From positions 2,666,001 through 2,730,000 of the forward strand of contig NC_015276.1 of assembly GCF_000192865.1 (NCBI RefSeq): 64,000 bases of DNA, written 5' to 3'. The position numbers were made by a program, and so were the translations under genes. This document shows, piece after piece, positions 44,147 to 53,941 of this stretch. The DNA comes from Marinomonas mediterranea MMB-1 (lineage in GTDB: Bacteria; Pseudomonadota; Gammaproteobacteria; Pseudomonadales; Marinomonadaceae). How positions within the stretch are numbered: the stretch's first letter is position 1; the number at the start of each line of letters is the position of its first letter. The notes under the pieces are model-generated. The model searched no databases and was not told where the DNA came from. It saw only the letters and a program-made list of their open reading frames with translations.

Positions 44147-44815
44147 TTAAACGCCAAGCAAGTCCGCTAAGCCAGCCAAGTCTTTCACTTCGTGATACCC
44201 ATAGAATGGCGTCGATGGCTCGTGCCCACGGTTAACAAACACTTTGTTTTTGATACCCATATCATGTGCGGTCATTAAGTCGTAACGCAAACTAGAAGAC
44301 ACATGAAGTAAATCCTCTGGGCCGCATCCCAATTGCTCCAGCATATATTCAAAGCCTTTCATGCGTGGCTTGTAAGATTGTGCTTGCTGTGCGGTATAAA
44401 CGGCGTGAAATGGTGCCCCTAACTTTTCAATGTTGTGTGGAATTTGAACATCCATTGCGTTCGTTAACGCAACCAACTTGTATTTCGTTGCTAGACGCGC
44501 AAGCGCCTCTGGAACATCGGGATGTGGTCCCCATGTAGGAACCGCGTTGTAAAAAATCATGCCTTCGTCATCGCGGTATTCAATACCCCAACGTTTACAA
44601 GTACGTTGTACCGCATTGCATACGATTTGGTCGTACGGCTTCCAATCACCCAACACTTCGTCTAGTCGATACGCGGAAAAGTCCTTAACAAATTGATCCA
44701 TATCTTCGGGACGAATACGATCCTCAAAGACGCGGCGGGCAGTCGGCCCCATTTGAAAGTTGATCAATGTGCCGTAGCAATCAAACGTAATGTACTTAGG
44801 GTTTAACTCACTCAT
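44147..44815 (-). CDS. HAD-family hydrolase, haloacid dehalogenase type II
   Basis: A 222-residue HAD protein. The nucleophile is Asp12 in YITFDCYGTLINF. Motif II is in LVALTNAM, the conserved lysine in QAQSYKPRM, and motif III in LLHVSSSLRYDLMTAHDMG. Type II enzymes dehalogenate 2-haloacids, but many act on other phosphoesters or acids. The catabolic neighbours (oxidase, aldehyde dehydrogenase, importer) suggest a role in that pathway, which is not defined by the sequence. Confidence 0.85.
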   Translation of the reverse strand: MSELNPKYITFDCYGTLINFQMGPTARRVFEDRIRPEDMDQFVKDFSAYRLDEVLGDWKPYDQIVCNAVQRTCKRWGIEYRDDEGMIFYNAVPTWGPHPDVPEALARLATKYKLVALTNAMDVQIPHNIEKLGAPFHAVYTAQQAQSYKPRMKGFEYMLEQLGCGPEDLLHVSSSLRYDLMTAHDMGIKNKVFVNRGHEPSTPFYGYHEVKDLAGLADLLGV

Positions 44816-45019
44816 TCTATTTACTCCAATTAGCGCTTTATATTTCGCGATAAAGCGCCCTATTCTTGATTCTTTTAACGCCGACGTTTTAACGGGCTAT
44901 GAAACTATTACAACACCATTCAACAGCCGTTTTAGTGTGATTTGTGCGATGGCAAGCGCATGATTGGTGGAATTTCACTTATCACTCGGCACAAAATTCC
45001 GAGTACCTCTTCGAACGCT

Positions 45020-46492
45020 CTATTCAGAGAAATCGATCAAGACACTTTTAACTCGACGATTCGCCTCATACGCTTGACGCCCTAAATCTTTACCAATACC
45101 TGAGCTCTTAAATCCGCCTGTTGGGATCGCGAAATCCCAACTACGCCCATATCGGTTTACCCAAACCGTACCTGCATCCAATGATTTAACCATTCGCATC
45201 GCGCGATTTAGATCTGCTGTATGAACGCCCGCAGACAAACCGTAGGAAGGATGAGATGCCAATGACAATGCGTCATCGTCCGTTTCAAATGTCTCAACAC
45301 ACAAAACCGGACCGAATATTTCGTTTCTTACCGCACCCATACTCATATCGACATCGGTCAAAATAGTCGGCTTGTAGAAAGCAGAGAAATCAGCGGTTTC
45401 CAAAGGACAACCACCTGTATAAAGGTTTGCGCCCTCCTCGACTGTTTTGCGGACGACACTGTCGATTCTGTCGACTTCTTTAGCAGAAATAATAGGAGAA
45501 AGTGTCGCTTGGTCTTGCCATGTTGATTGTGCAATTTGCTCTTCGAATACCGAAGAGATAAGCTCAATAAGCTGCTCTGCAACACCGCTTTGAACCAGCA
45601 GACGAGATCCCGCCACACAAACCTGACCCGAGTTCGTTGTGATCGCCCCTGCAATACGACGGGCAACTTTATCGATATCTTTAATGTCATCAAACACCAG
45701 TTGAGGACTCTTACCACCCAGCTCCAGTGTGACAGGTTTGGTACCTGACTGAGCACACGCGGTCATAACAAGCGCGCCGGTATGTGTTGATCCAGTAAAC
45801 GTCACTTTAGAAATCATAGGGTGTCTTGCCAGTGTATCCCCGACCAAACCATCACCTTGAATGACGTTAAAAATACCTGGCGGTATGCCAGCTTCTACTG
45901 CTAACTCTGCTAATCTCACGACGCTAAACGGCGTCATTTCGGAAGGTTTTAAAACAACAGCATTTCCTGCTGCGATCGCTGGTGCCACTTTCCAAGACGC
46001 CATAACAAGTGGGAAATTCCACGGCGCAATGGCCCCAACAACACCTAAAGGTTCCGTAATCGTCATACCAAGATGATCTGATTGTGTTGGGATCACTTCA
46101 CCGCCACATTTATCGGCATATTCAGCATAGAACCGGATGCCTTCTGCACAAAAAGGCACATCCCAATTAACCGCAGCACTGATTGGACGTGTCGACCCAA
46201 CAGACTCAAGTTGAGCTAAGGTATTCACATCATTTTCAATCAAATTTGCCCAACGCTTCATCGCTTTTGCTCTGTCGCGTGGCGAAAGATCGGCCCAACC
46301 ACTTTCCTTAAAGGCTCTATAAGCATTTTCCACCGCTTGATCTACCAAATCTGGTGTCGCATTCGGTACGGATGCGTACGACTGATTGTCCGAAGGACGT
46401 TTAACATCGATTCCCGTACCGCCATCAACGGCAATACCACCAATAAAATGACTGTTTGGAATTCGAACCTCTGAAGGATTAAACGACAACAT
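45020..46492 (-). CDS. Aldehyde dehydrogenase
   Basis: A 490-residue NAD(P)-dependent aldehyde dehydrogenase with general base E257 (LELGGKSP) and catalytic cysteine C292 (SGQVC). PWN at 157-159 is the coenzyme-site motif. ATG 46492 is preferred (GGAG 8 nt upstream) over a longer frame. It is the first gene of the minus-strand importer and oxidase region and probably oxidises the aldehyde made by the PuuB-like oxidase, similar to the gamma-aminobutyraldehyde step of polyamine breakdown. It is divergent from the GNAT genes. Confidence 0.88.
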   Translation of the reverse strand: MLSFNPSEVRIPNSHFIGGIAVDGGTGIDVKRPSDNQSYASVPNATPDLVDQAVENAYRAFKESGWADLSPRDRAKAMKRWANLIENDVNTLAQLESVGSTRPISAAVNWDVPFCAEGIRFYAEYADKCGGEVIPTQSDHLGMTITEPLGVVGAIAPWNFPLVMASWKVAPAIAAGNAVVLKPSEMTPFSVVRLAELAVEAGIPPGIFNVIQGDGLVGDTLARHPMISKVTFTGSTHTGALVMTACAQSGTKPVTLELGGKSPQLVFDDIKDIDKVARRIAGAITTNSGQVCVAGSRLLVQSGVAEQLIELISSVFEEQIAQSTWQDQATLSPIISAKEVDRIDSVVRKTVEEGANLYTGGCPLETADFSAFYKPTILTDVDMSMGAVRNEIFGPVLCVETFETDDDALSLASHPSYGLSAGVHTADLNRAMRMVKSLDAGTVWVNRYGRSWDFAIPTGGFKSSGIGKDLGRQAYEANRRVKSVLIDFSE

Positions 46493-46786
46493 TTTGTATT
46501 CTCCACTCTGCTTGTCGACAATGTCGGTAAAAGCGTAAAACTCAAAGCGACAATGAGTTCGAACAAGCGCTTTCACAATAAAATTGACTCTGGGTACTAT
46601 TTTAAGCAGGACTTGTCAGCGTTTTATGCCGTTGAAAAGCCAGCGCGCGATACAAACCACACTTTGTTTGTTGCTTATATACGCGTTCATGCCGAATGCA
46701 TATTTGGCACTTCAATCTAGTAGAAATTAGAGACTCACGATGACAAAATATTGCTGAATAGGCATGGACAATTGAGGACTACAAAG

Positions 46787-47668
46787 GTGCTAGCTGACAC
46801 ATCCAAGCGTCTCCAAACTTATGAGCTAACAATTCGCGAACTCAACGAAGAAGACATTGATAAATTACACGAACTCTCCGTAGCTGTTCGTTGGCCTCAT
46901 CGCCCTAATGATTGGAAACTGCTGCTATCATTGGGGGGTAAAGGTTTCGTTGGGTGTGACCCCATCGGTCGGATTGTTGCATCGGCAATGTGGTTTCCTT
47001 ATGGCGATGATTTCGTGACAATCGGCATGCTAATCACCTCACCAAAACTACAGACACTTGGCGCTGGCCGATGGTTAATGAAACACGTTATGCGTGAATG
47101 TTCAGGTCGTCATGTGCTACTCAACTCTACTAAAGCAGCCTATCGACTTTACGAATCGCTGTCTTTTCGTCCAATACACAAAATCTATCAACATCAAGGT
47201 ATTGCCACACCGAGTGTTGGCGTACCTGCTCCAGCCGATACCCAAATTCGAGACATGGAAGCAGATGACCTCGAATCGATATTGGCACTCGATTTTAAAG
47301 CCTTCGGACTTAACCGCAGCAACGTCATTAATACAATCTTAGAACATGCGACAGGAACCGTGCTGGTCCGATCAGGAAGCATTGAAGGCTTTTCATTCTG
47401 TAGAAAGTTTGGGAGAGGACAGGTTGTTGGCCCCATTGTAGCAACCAATAATGACGATGCGATTGCGCTCACAGCACCACACGTAAGCCGTCACTCTGGC
47501 ACCTTTTTGCGCGTCGATACCTCACAACAAACTGGCACATTCAAAGACTACCTGATTCGCTCAGGGTTAGCGGAATACGATACCGTTACAACGATGACAA
47601 ACGACCAGTTTGAACCTCATCAAGGAGATGTCACTTGCTATGCCTTAGCAAGCCAAGCACTAAGTTAA
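46787..47668 (+). CDS. Double-domain GNAT acetyltransferase, paralogue 1
   Basis: A protein of ~293 residues with an N-terminal GNAT domain (TIRELNEEDIDKLHEL, then the acetyl-CoA loop region LQTLGAGRWLMKHVM) and a second C-terminal GNAT_18-like domain (IRDMEADDLESILALD, GRGQVVGPIVATN). The acetyl-CoA signature Q/RxxGxG/A reads LQTLGAG here, weaker than in its neighbour. The start is uncertain: GTG 46787 has GAGG 9 nt ahead, and upstream TTG codons are possible. It pairs with the next gene at roughly 30-40% identity by eye. Confidence 0.78.
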   Translation: MLADTSKRLQTYELTIRELNEEDIDKLHELSVAVRWPHRPNDWKLLLSLGGKGFVGCDPIGRIVASAMWFPYGDDFVTIGMLITSPKLQTLGAGRWLMKHVMRECSGRHVLLNSTKAAYRLYESLSFRPIHKIYQHQGIATPSVGVPAPADTQIRDMEADDLESILALDFKAFGLNRSNVINTILEHATGTVLVRSGSIEGFSFCRKFGRGQVVGPIVATNNDDAIALTAPHVSRHSGTFLRVDTSQQTGTFKDYLIRSGLAEYDTVTTMTNDQFEPHQGDVTCYALASQALS

Positions 47669-47943
47669 GCATCAAGTTTAGGAAGTAGGATAGATTTTCA
47701 TACCAACATATTATGCTGTGTGCACAAAGGCATTCAGCATAATTCAAATAAAAAAAGGGACTTTTTTGCCATCAATATCGTTTTCTAATTCAGTTTATTC
47801 GCTGGCAAGAACGTCCTAGTATTTCGCCTCTTCGATAACCAAACTATTGATTATTCACACTGCCTGAGCAGAATCCAACGCTCACTTTAGGCATTGTCAT
47901 CTGTCCATTACAACCTTTACCATCTCGCTTTCAGGAGATCCAT

Positions 47944-48834
47944 ATGACACTTATTCAAGACAAAACCGAAGACACATCCTCACAAACCAATTCGCCTATC
48001 CTCTATCGACCAATGACAGACGAAGACCTTCCTATCGCCTACGAGTTATCGCAGATCGTAAAGTGGCCTCATCGTATTGAAGATTGGAAAATGGTGATGC
48101 GTTTAGGTAACTCATTTGTCGCCGAAGAAAACGGCGTAACCGTTGGCACCGCTTTATGCTGGAGCCATGGCGATCAATATTCGTCATTAGGTATGGTAAT
48201 CGTCTCTCCTGAAAAGCAAGGCCGTGGCATTGGCAGACAGCTAATGAACCAAGTACTCAATGATATTGGCGACGAGAAAAACGTCATCCTATTCGCCACA
48301 CCATCAGGCCAACCTCTTTACGAAAGTTTCGGTTTTAAAGCAACAGGTGAAGTGTATCAGCATCAAGCCATCGTAGAAAAAACGAGCCCTGTGACCTTAT
48401 CAGGCGGAAAAACGCTTCGCTCAGTCGACCAAAACGACTATGCGAATGTCATTCAGCTAACGGAAAAAGCGTGCGGGATCGCAAGAAGTGCGATGATCAA
48501 AGACGTTATGAGCTTCGGTGACGCCGTTGTTATCGAAGAGAATGGCGAGATCACAGGCTTTGCAATGGCTCGACCATTTGGCCGAGGTCATGCGATAGGC
48601 CCTGTCACCGCAAGAGACACAGACTTGGCAAAAAGCCTAATCCAATACTGGATCAATGCACTTGAGAGCAAATTTGTCCGTATCGACATTCCTGCAAACA
48701 GCGGCCTAAGCGCATGGTTAGCAGAGGTTGGGCTTCCACAGGTTGATACCGTTGTTGAAATGGTACGCGGTGAGTCCCCAACAAGAGACGACGAAACACG
48801 TCAGTATGCTTTAGTAAGCCAAGCACTTGGCTAA
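47944..48834 (+). CDS. Double-domain GNAT acetyltransferase, paralogue 2
   Basis: A 296-residue paralogue of the preceding gene. The N-terminal GNAT domain has the full acetyl-CoA loop SPEKQGRGIGRQLMNQV (~100-115). The C-terminal domain has ITGFAMARPFGRGHAIGPVTA. Both proteins begin with a WPHR-DWK motif and end ALSQALS/YALVSQALG-like. Substrate is unknown; the divergent amine-catabolism genes and argC beside it suggest an amino-acid or amine acceptor. An AGGAG lies before the ATG. Confidence 0.82.
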   Translation: MTLIQDKTEDTSSQTNSPILYRPMTDEDLPIAYELSQIVKWPHRIEDWKMVMRLGNSFVAEENGVTVGTALCWSHGDQYSSLGMVIVSPEKQGRGIGRQLMNQVLNDIGDEKNVILFATPSGQPLYESFGFKATGEVYQHQAIVEKTSPVTLSGGKTLRSVDQNDYANVIQLTEKACGIARSAMIKDVMSFGDAVVIEENGEITGFAMARPFGRGHAIGPVTARDTDLAKSLIQYWINALESKFVRIDIPANSGLSAWLAEVGLPQVDTVVEMVRGESPTRDDETRQYALVSQALG

Positions 48835-48965
48835 TTTTTTAACTTTCGCGCTATATACTCACCTCACGATGCTTTAAACTTAGTTTAAACGCTAAACGAA
48901 AGTTGATACCCCAGCTCAATGTCGAAATTTCGCATTGAGCTTTGCTATATCTAAGGAAACAGGTT

Positions 48966-49901
48966 GTGAAAAAAGTATTTATTGATGGCGAAACAGGCAC
49001 GACAGGTCTTCAAGTAAGAGACCGTCTCCTTAACCATCCACATATTGAAATTATCAGCATTGACCCAGCTAAAAAGCGCGACGTAGAAGAAAAGCGTCGC
49101 CTGATGAAAGAAGCCGACGTGACCGTGCTATGTCTACCTGATGAAGCAGCAAAAGACAGCGTCATTCTAGCAAAAGAAGAAGGCTGCCGAATTCTAGATG
49201 CAAGCTCGGTACACCGTGTTGCGGATGGCTGGGTATACGGCTTACCAGAACTGGACGTCAGCCAGCGCGCTAAGATCGCAGATGCTCAATTTGTGTCAAA
49301 TCCAGGCTGCTACCCAACAGGCGCAATTCTTCTATTAAAACCTTTGGTAGAAGCAGGCTTACTCGCTGCGAATGGAAACTACTCCATCAATGCGGTTTCT
49401 GGCTACAGCGGTGGCGGCAACGCATTGATTGACCGCTACGAAAACGGCAACGATGCGCCTGTATTCGGTGCTTATGGTTTAAACTTTAACCACAAACACC
49501 TACCAGAACTTAAAGTCTGGTCTGGTCTAGAAAAAGCACCGATATTCGCCCCAAGTGTGGGAGATTTCCGTCAAGGCATGCTGACGTTCCTCCCTATGCA
49601 CCTAGAGGGCGACACAACGATGGCGCAGCTACACGCAAAATTAACCGAAACGTATGATAACGAAGCGTTTGTGGCTGTAAATGAGCTTAACCTGATTGCA
49701 GATGACGCAGCGCCATTCTTGACACCTCATGGTGTCGACAATACAAACAACGTCGAACTGTCTGTATTAAGCGCACCTGACAACCAATCAGGCGTGATCG
49801 TCGCCAAGCTTGATAACTTAGGCAAAGGTGCCTCTGGCGCTGCCGTGCAAAACTTAAACATCATGCTAGGCTTCGACGAAGGCATCGCGGTTAACCTTTA
49901 G
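48966..49901 (+). CDS. argC: N-acetyl-gamma-glutamyl-phosphate reductase, type 2
   Basis: A 311-residue NADP-dependent reductase of the short type 2 ArgC class, making N-acetylglutamate semialdehyde in arginine synthesis. The N-terminal VFIDGETGTTGLQVRDRL binds NADP, and the catalytic cysteine is in FVSNPGCYPTGAILLL. GTG 48966 is chosen because the protein homology begins there and AAGGA lies 8 nt upstream. It is not next to other arginine genes; two GNAT genes precede it, so a catabolic or second-pathway role is possible. Confidence 0.92.
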   Translation: MKKVFIDGETGTTGLQVRDRLLNHPHIEIISIDPAKKRDVEEKRRLMKEADVTVLCLPDEAAKDSVILAKEEGCRILDASSVHRVADGWVYGLPELDVSQRAKIADAQFVSNPGCYPTGAILLLKPLVEAGLLAANGNYSINAVSGYSGGGNALIDRYENGNDAPVFGAYGLNFNHKHLPELKVWSGLEKAPIFAPSVGDFRQGMLTFLPMHLEGDTTMAQLHAKLTETYDNEAFVAVNELNLIADDAAPFLTPHGVDNTNNVELSVLSAPDNQSGVIVAKLDNLGKGASGAAVQNLNIMLGFDEGIAVNL

Positions 49902-49943
49902 GGTGTAGAGCGACCGCACCAACGTACTCATAACCGAATACAC

Positions 49944-49975
49944 AAACGCCAGCGTCCCCGCTGGCGTTTTTCGTT
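49944..49975 (+). terminator. Rho-independent terminator after argC
   Basis: AAACGCCAGCG-TCCC-CGCTGGCGTTT is an 11-bp perfect stem followed by TTTTCG, about 45 nt after the argC stop. Confidence 0.92.
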
Positions 49976-50000
49976 CTCGTTTCATTAGCTCAAACCTCGC

Positions 50001-50210
50001 TCAATTCCCCTGATGTTTATTGTAAAATTCCTTCGTTTCTTCAACACATTCCTCATACTGACGACTCATTGATGGATATTCATTACACTGCTGTACGGCG
50101 CTATTACGAGCGACATCTTTAACGAAATTTGATTTCCAATTTTTATCCACATTAAGATTAGAGCATGCAGTACAAAGGCATAACATTAGTGAAGCAACAA
50201 CGAGTTTCAT
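50001..50210 (-). CDS. Small lipoprotein
   Basis: A 69-residue protein with a short hydrophobic signal (LVVASLMLCLCTAC) ending at a lipidation cysteine, Cys16, then a hydrophilic mature part with two further cysteines (VQQCNEYPS; YEECVEE), which could form a disulfide. No family is recognised. It lies between the argC terminator and the tRNA array on the minus strand. Its AT-rich upstream region shows no clear promoter. Confidence 0.7.
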   Translation of the reverse strand: MKLVVASLMLCLCTACSNLNVDKNWKSNFVKDVARNSAVQQCNEYPSMSRQYEECVEETKEFYNKHQGN

Positions 50211-50410
50211 TGATACATTCCTTATTATTTGATCGTGAAAATGAAGTCAAAGGCTGAGAAGTTTTATCAACGGATAATTTTTAAAGCTCTCTCCAACTTC
50301 GATACAAGAAGTAAGTCGATATATCAAACAATACAGAATAGTTAAATATAGAGACAGAACAGCGAGAGTTTCTTATATTTTATGTTTTTTTTCAAGATTT
50401 GAAAAAAGGC

Positions 50411-50464
<54 letters not shown>

Positions 50465-50525
50465 ACTGAATACCTAATATGGGCATAACAGATACGACTT
50501 TTATATTGATTCTAGATATTTGAAA

Positions 50526-50586
50526 TGGTTGCGGGAGCCGCTTATTTTTGACGAGAGTGAACCGACGACTTTGGTCGATCTTAGAT
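50526..50586 (-). pseudogene. Truncated tRNA-fMet unit (61 nt)
   Basis: It begins TGGTTGCGGGAGCCG like the 3' acceptor end, then an 18-nt insert (CTTATTTTTGACGAGAGT). It ends after GAACCGACGACTTTGGTCGATCTTA-type sequence without an anticodon. Confidence 0.75.
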
Positions 50587-50676
50587 TGGTTGCGGGAGCC
50601 GCTTACTTTAAATAGAAAACGAACCGACGACCTTCGGGTTATGAGCCCCACGAGCTACCAGACTGCTCCATCCCGT
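50587..50676 (-). pseudogene. Elongated tRNA-fMet copy with T-arm insert (90 nt)
   Basis: A full-length copy in which GATTT of the T-arm is replaced by CTTACTTTAAATAGAAAAC. The anticodon is kept, but GGGCTC pairs less well because CCCGACG became CCCCACG. The 5' end reads CCCGTG instead of CCCGCG. Confidence 0.75.
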
Positions 50677-50738
50677 GACTGAATACCTATTATGGGAATA
50701 ACAAGTACGACTCTTACATTGATTCTAGATATTTGAAA

Positions 50739-50828
<90 letters not shown>

Positions 50829-50889
50829 ACTGAATACCTATTATGGCAACAACAGGTACGACTCTTACATTGATTCTAGATATTTGAAA

Positions 50890-50950
50890 TGGTTGCGGGA
50901 GCCGCTTATTTTTGAAGAGAGTGAACCGACGACTTTGGTCGATCTTAAAT
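50890..50950 (-). pseudogene. Truncated tRNA-fMet unit (61 nt)
   Basis: Same plan as 50526-50586, with the insert CTTATTTTTGAAGAGAGT. Confidence 0.75.
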
Positions 50951-51041
50951 TGGTTGCGGGAGCCGCTTACTTTAAATAGAAAACGAACCGACGACCTTCG
51001 GGTTATGAGCCCCACGAGCTACCAGGCTACCCCATCCCGCG
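50951..51041 (-). pseudogene. Elongated tRNA-fMet copy with T-arm insert (91 nt)
   Basis: Carries the CTTACTTTAAATAGAAAAC insert. The D-arm differs (ACCAGGCTACCCCAT), and CCCCACG replaces CCCGACG. Confidence 0.75.
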
Positions 51042-51102
51042 ACTGAATACCTATTATGAGAATAACAGATACGACTTTTACATTGGTTCTAGATAGTTGA
51101 AA

Positions 51103-51163
51103 GGCTTGCGGGAGCTGCTTATTTTTGAAGAGAATGAACCGACGACTTTGGTCGATCTTAGAT
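51103..51163 (-). pseudogene. Truncated tRNA-fMet unit (61 nt)
   Basis: Same plan; the encoded CCA end is lost (GGC in place of TGG). Confidence 0.72.
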
Positions 51164-51224
51164 TGGTTGCGGGAGCCGCTTATTTTTGAAGAGAGTGAAC
51201 CGACGACTTTGGTCGATCTTAAAT
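51164..51224 (-). pseudogene. Truncated tRNA-fMet unit (61 nt)
   Basis: Tandem to the preceding unit and directly followed by an intact gene. Confidence 0.75.
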
Positions 51225-51301
<77 letters not shown>

Positions 51302-51362
51302 ACTGAATACCTATTATGGGAATAACAAGTACGACTCTTACATTGATTCTAGATATTTGAAA

Positions 51363-51439
<77 letters not shown>

Positions 51440-51515
51440 CCTAAATATCTATTTTCAATAAAAGATATACGCTGTAACTGATAAAAAATGCACCAATTCT
51501 TCCTACTGTTCGAAT

Positions 51516-51592
<77 letters not shown>

Positions 51593-51661
51593 ACATATGA
51601 TTTACATTCGTAAATCGCTTTTATCATGTGAACTACAATATGGCTTTTGCCTTTACATGCT

Positions 51662-51722
51662 GCTTGCGTAAGCCACTTACTTAAAGTAGAGAGCGAACCG
51701 ATGACCTTGGTCAATTTTAAAT
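51662..51722 (-). pseudogene. Truncated, diverged tRNA-fMet unit (61 nt)
   Basis: Matches the 61-nt truncated plan at lower identity (GCTTGCGTAAGCCACTTAC start), next to intact copy D. Confidence 0.6.
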
Positions 51723-51799
<77 letters not shown>

Positions 51800-51914
51800 C
51801 CAAATTTATTTGCGCAAACATTCAATACTTGAGTTCACTTCGTTGACGATCAGTTTTTAGTTCAGTCACTGTTTATTTCTGGAAAAATAAACTGATAACA
51901 TCTAATACTAAAAT

Positions 51915-52021
51915 TGGTTGCGGGAGCCGCCACTTTAAATAGAAAGCGAACCGATAACCTTCGGGTTATAAGCCCGATGAGCTACCGAACTACCGAACTA
52001 CCAAGTTTTCTTCATCCCGCG
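51915..52021 (-). pseudogene. Elongated, rearranged tRNA-fMet copy (107 nt)
   Basis: It starts TGGTTGCGGGAGCCG, has a T-arm insert (CCACTTTAAATAGAAAGC) and a changed anticodon loop (GGGTTATAAGCCC, anticodon no longer CAT). ACCGAACT is duplicated in the D-arm. Clearly decayed. Confidence 0.7.
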
Positions 52022-52059
52022 TCAACGAGGTGCGTATTATAGGGAAGTAATATTAGAGG

Positions 52060-52959
52060 TCAAGAGATTTTTTGAAATGAATTCAATTCTTTATGACTTT
52101 TCAGGTCGAATTGAGAAAAGTACTTACTTATTCCCGATCGTTTTGATTGGTGGCGCTTCGAATACTGAGACAATACTCTTCTGGCATCAGAAGACATTCC
52201 TTTCCAATTAACCAAGCACTGCAACAGTCTTTGTTCGGTCGCTGAATAAGTAACCCAACCGTTCACTCCGTCTTCGACTCCAAGCGCAACACCGAATTCA
52301 CTGATTAGCAGAACAGGCTTTCCCAATGCATTAGCAATATCAATTAACTTACCGTCAGGGTCAACTTCACTGGATATCATCAATAGACCCACGTGTTTCA
52401 GTTGCGTCTGATAGTTTTCAAATATATTTTTCTTAGAAAACGTAGAAACGGTTAATCCGACCTTTTCTAACTGGCTTTCATACAGGTTAAATCGATCATC
52501 TTCTAAGACAAGGCCGACCGCCGTACTCTCATCACTCATATCTTCCGAATCACAAAATATATAGTTTGATGATAAGTTGTCTGAAGTCCAAATATCGCCT
52601 CCCAATAGAAAACGCGCAACAGGTTCAAGACGCACTTTCTTCTTGGAACTCTTATCCATACTCATAGGCAGTTGATTGGTATGCAACGAACACTTAAGTG
52701 CGGGTTGAATTAATCTTCCGAGCACGGAAGGATGGGAACCAAAACACAGTAGCCTTTTTGGACCTAACTCTACAACGTAATCGAGTAAGCCTCGCATACT
52801 CGCTTTGAGTCTGCCATTTTTAGGGTCGTGCTCATTAGCAAGAGCAATGAAATGAGCGTCAACGCCCAGTCCAAACAGCTCTGTTCGAAGCCTTTCAATA
52901 AAGTGTTGGAGAGAAATGGGTGACTCCCTTTCATCCCAAAATATCAACATATCTACCAT
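52060..52959 (-). CDS. Diverged GT-B glycosyltransferase-like protein
   Basis: A ~300-residue protein of uncertain family. The N-terminal half has a Rossmann-like pattern (MLIFWDERES, GVDAHFIALANEHDP, KRLLCFGSHPSVLGRL). The C-terminal part resembles GT4 glycosyltransferase nucleotide-sugar sites (ANALGKPVLLISEFGVALGVEDGVNGWV). The usual EX7E motif is not intact. ATG 52959 is used; a GTG 24 nt upstream is possible. It is 38 nt from the end of the tRNA array and shows no operon partner. Confidence 0.5.
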   Translation of the reverse strand: MVDMLIFWDERESPISLQHFIERLRTELFGLGVDAHFIALANEHDPKNGRLKASMRGLLDYVVELGPKRLLCFGSHPSVLGRLIQPALKCSLHTNQLPMSMDKSSKKKVRLEPVARFLLGGDIWTSDNLSSNYIFCDSEDMSDESTAVGLVLEDDRFNLYESQLEKVGLTVSTFSKKNIFENYQTQLKHVGLLMISSEVDPDGKLIDIANALGKPVLLISEFGVALGVEDGVNGWVTYSATEQRLLQCLVNWKGMSSDARRVLSQYSKRHQSKRSGISKYFSQFDLKSHKELNSFQKIS

Positions 52960-53123
52960 AATAGTGGTTCTCACATGTAACACTTAAAAGTGTAACGCGT
53001 TGAGTATTACGCGCTAGTCGTTACAGGATGATTTTTGCAAGTAGATGTAGCTCCTAGTAAGGTTATGTAAAGTGTCAGTCAGCACCTATAATTAAGTCCT
53101 TATTCTTTATAGAGATATAAAAC

Positions 53124-53780
53124 ATGTTCTTTACAAAAGATAAATTGAAAAAATCGACAATGGTTTCAGAAAGCGACGCTTTGCCCGGCAGAACGTCGGA
53201 AATTGAGATATCTGGGATCAGTGCGATTAACCAAGAAGCGCTCAAACGCCCTTTACATAATAACGAAGGTGAAATAATCGTTGGCATGGGGTGTTTTTGG
53301 GGCGCAGAACGAAAATTTTGGAATACTCCAGGCGTCACTGTAACAAGCGTTGGCTACGCAGGAGGCTATACCCCTAACCCAACCTATGAGGAAGTATGCT
53401 CCGGCCGCACAGGTCACTCTGAAGTGGTTAGAGTTGTCTTTGACAAGAACATCACTTCTCTTCAAACGGTTCTGCAAGTGTTTTGGGAAAGTCATGACCC
53501 TACACAAGGTATGAGACAAGGTAATGATATCGGCAGCCAATACCGATCTGTTATTTACACCTCTAATGCTGAAGACTTAAACACGGTAAACGAAAGCAAA
53601 TTGCGCTATCAAGCGGAGTTAGACAAAGCGGGATACGGCCCGATTACAACCGAAATAGAAATGCTCTCTACCTACTATTATGCAGAAGAATATCACCAAC
53701 AATATTTGCATAAAAACCCTAACGGTTATTGTGGGCTTGGTGGTACTGGCGTCAGCTGCCCTATTGGAATAATAAAGTGA
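53124..53780 (+). CDS. msrA: Peptide methionine (S)-S-oxide reductase MsrA
   Basis: A 218-residue MsrA repairing oxidised methionine. The catalytic cysteine is Cys57 in [13 protein letters not shown]. The substrate-pocket residues are in [25 protein letters not shown] and in [19 protein letters not shown]-terminal resolving cysteines lie in [14 protein letters not shown]. The ~45-residue N-terminal part matches the longer MsrA variants. It is a single gene on the plus strand, convergent with the RTX adhesin gene. Confidence 0.95.
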   Translation: MFFTKDKLKKSTMVSESDALPGRTSEIEISGISAINQEALKRPLHNNEGEIIVGMGCFWGAERKFWNTPGVTVTSVGYAGGYTPNPTYEEVCSGRTGHSEVVRVVFDKNITSLQTVLQVFWESHDPTQGMRQGNDIGSQYRSVIYTSNAEDLNTVNESKLRYQAELDKAGYGPITTEIEMLSTYYYAEEYHQQYLHKNPNGYCGLGGTGVSCPIGIIK

Positions 53781-53885
53781 GACCTTTTGCACGACTAGTG
53801 TGTTCTCCAAGACAGTGTCAAAAAGCTCTCAACGCAATGGACAAAATGCAAACGGCTGTAATACAAAATTAGAATGAGATGACCA

Positions 53886-53926
53886 AAAAAAACTGGTGTC
53901 GATTACTCGAACACCAGTTTTTTTAT
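53886..53926. terminator. Bidirectional rho-independent terminator
   Basis: AAAAAACTGGTGT and ACACCAGTTTTTT pair into a strong hairpin with A/T runs on both sides, between the convergent msrA and adhesin genes. Confidence 0.9.
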
Positions 53927-53941
53927 ATCTAATGAAACACT

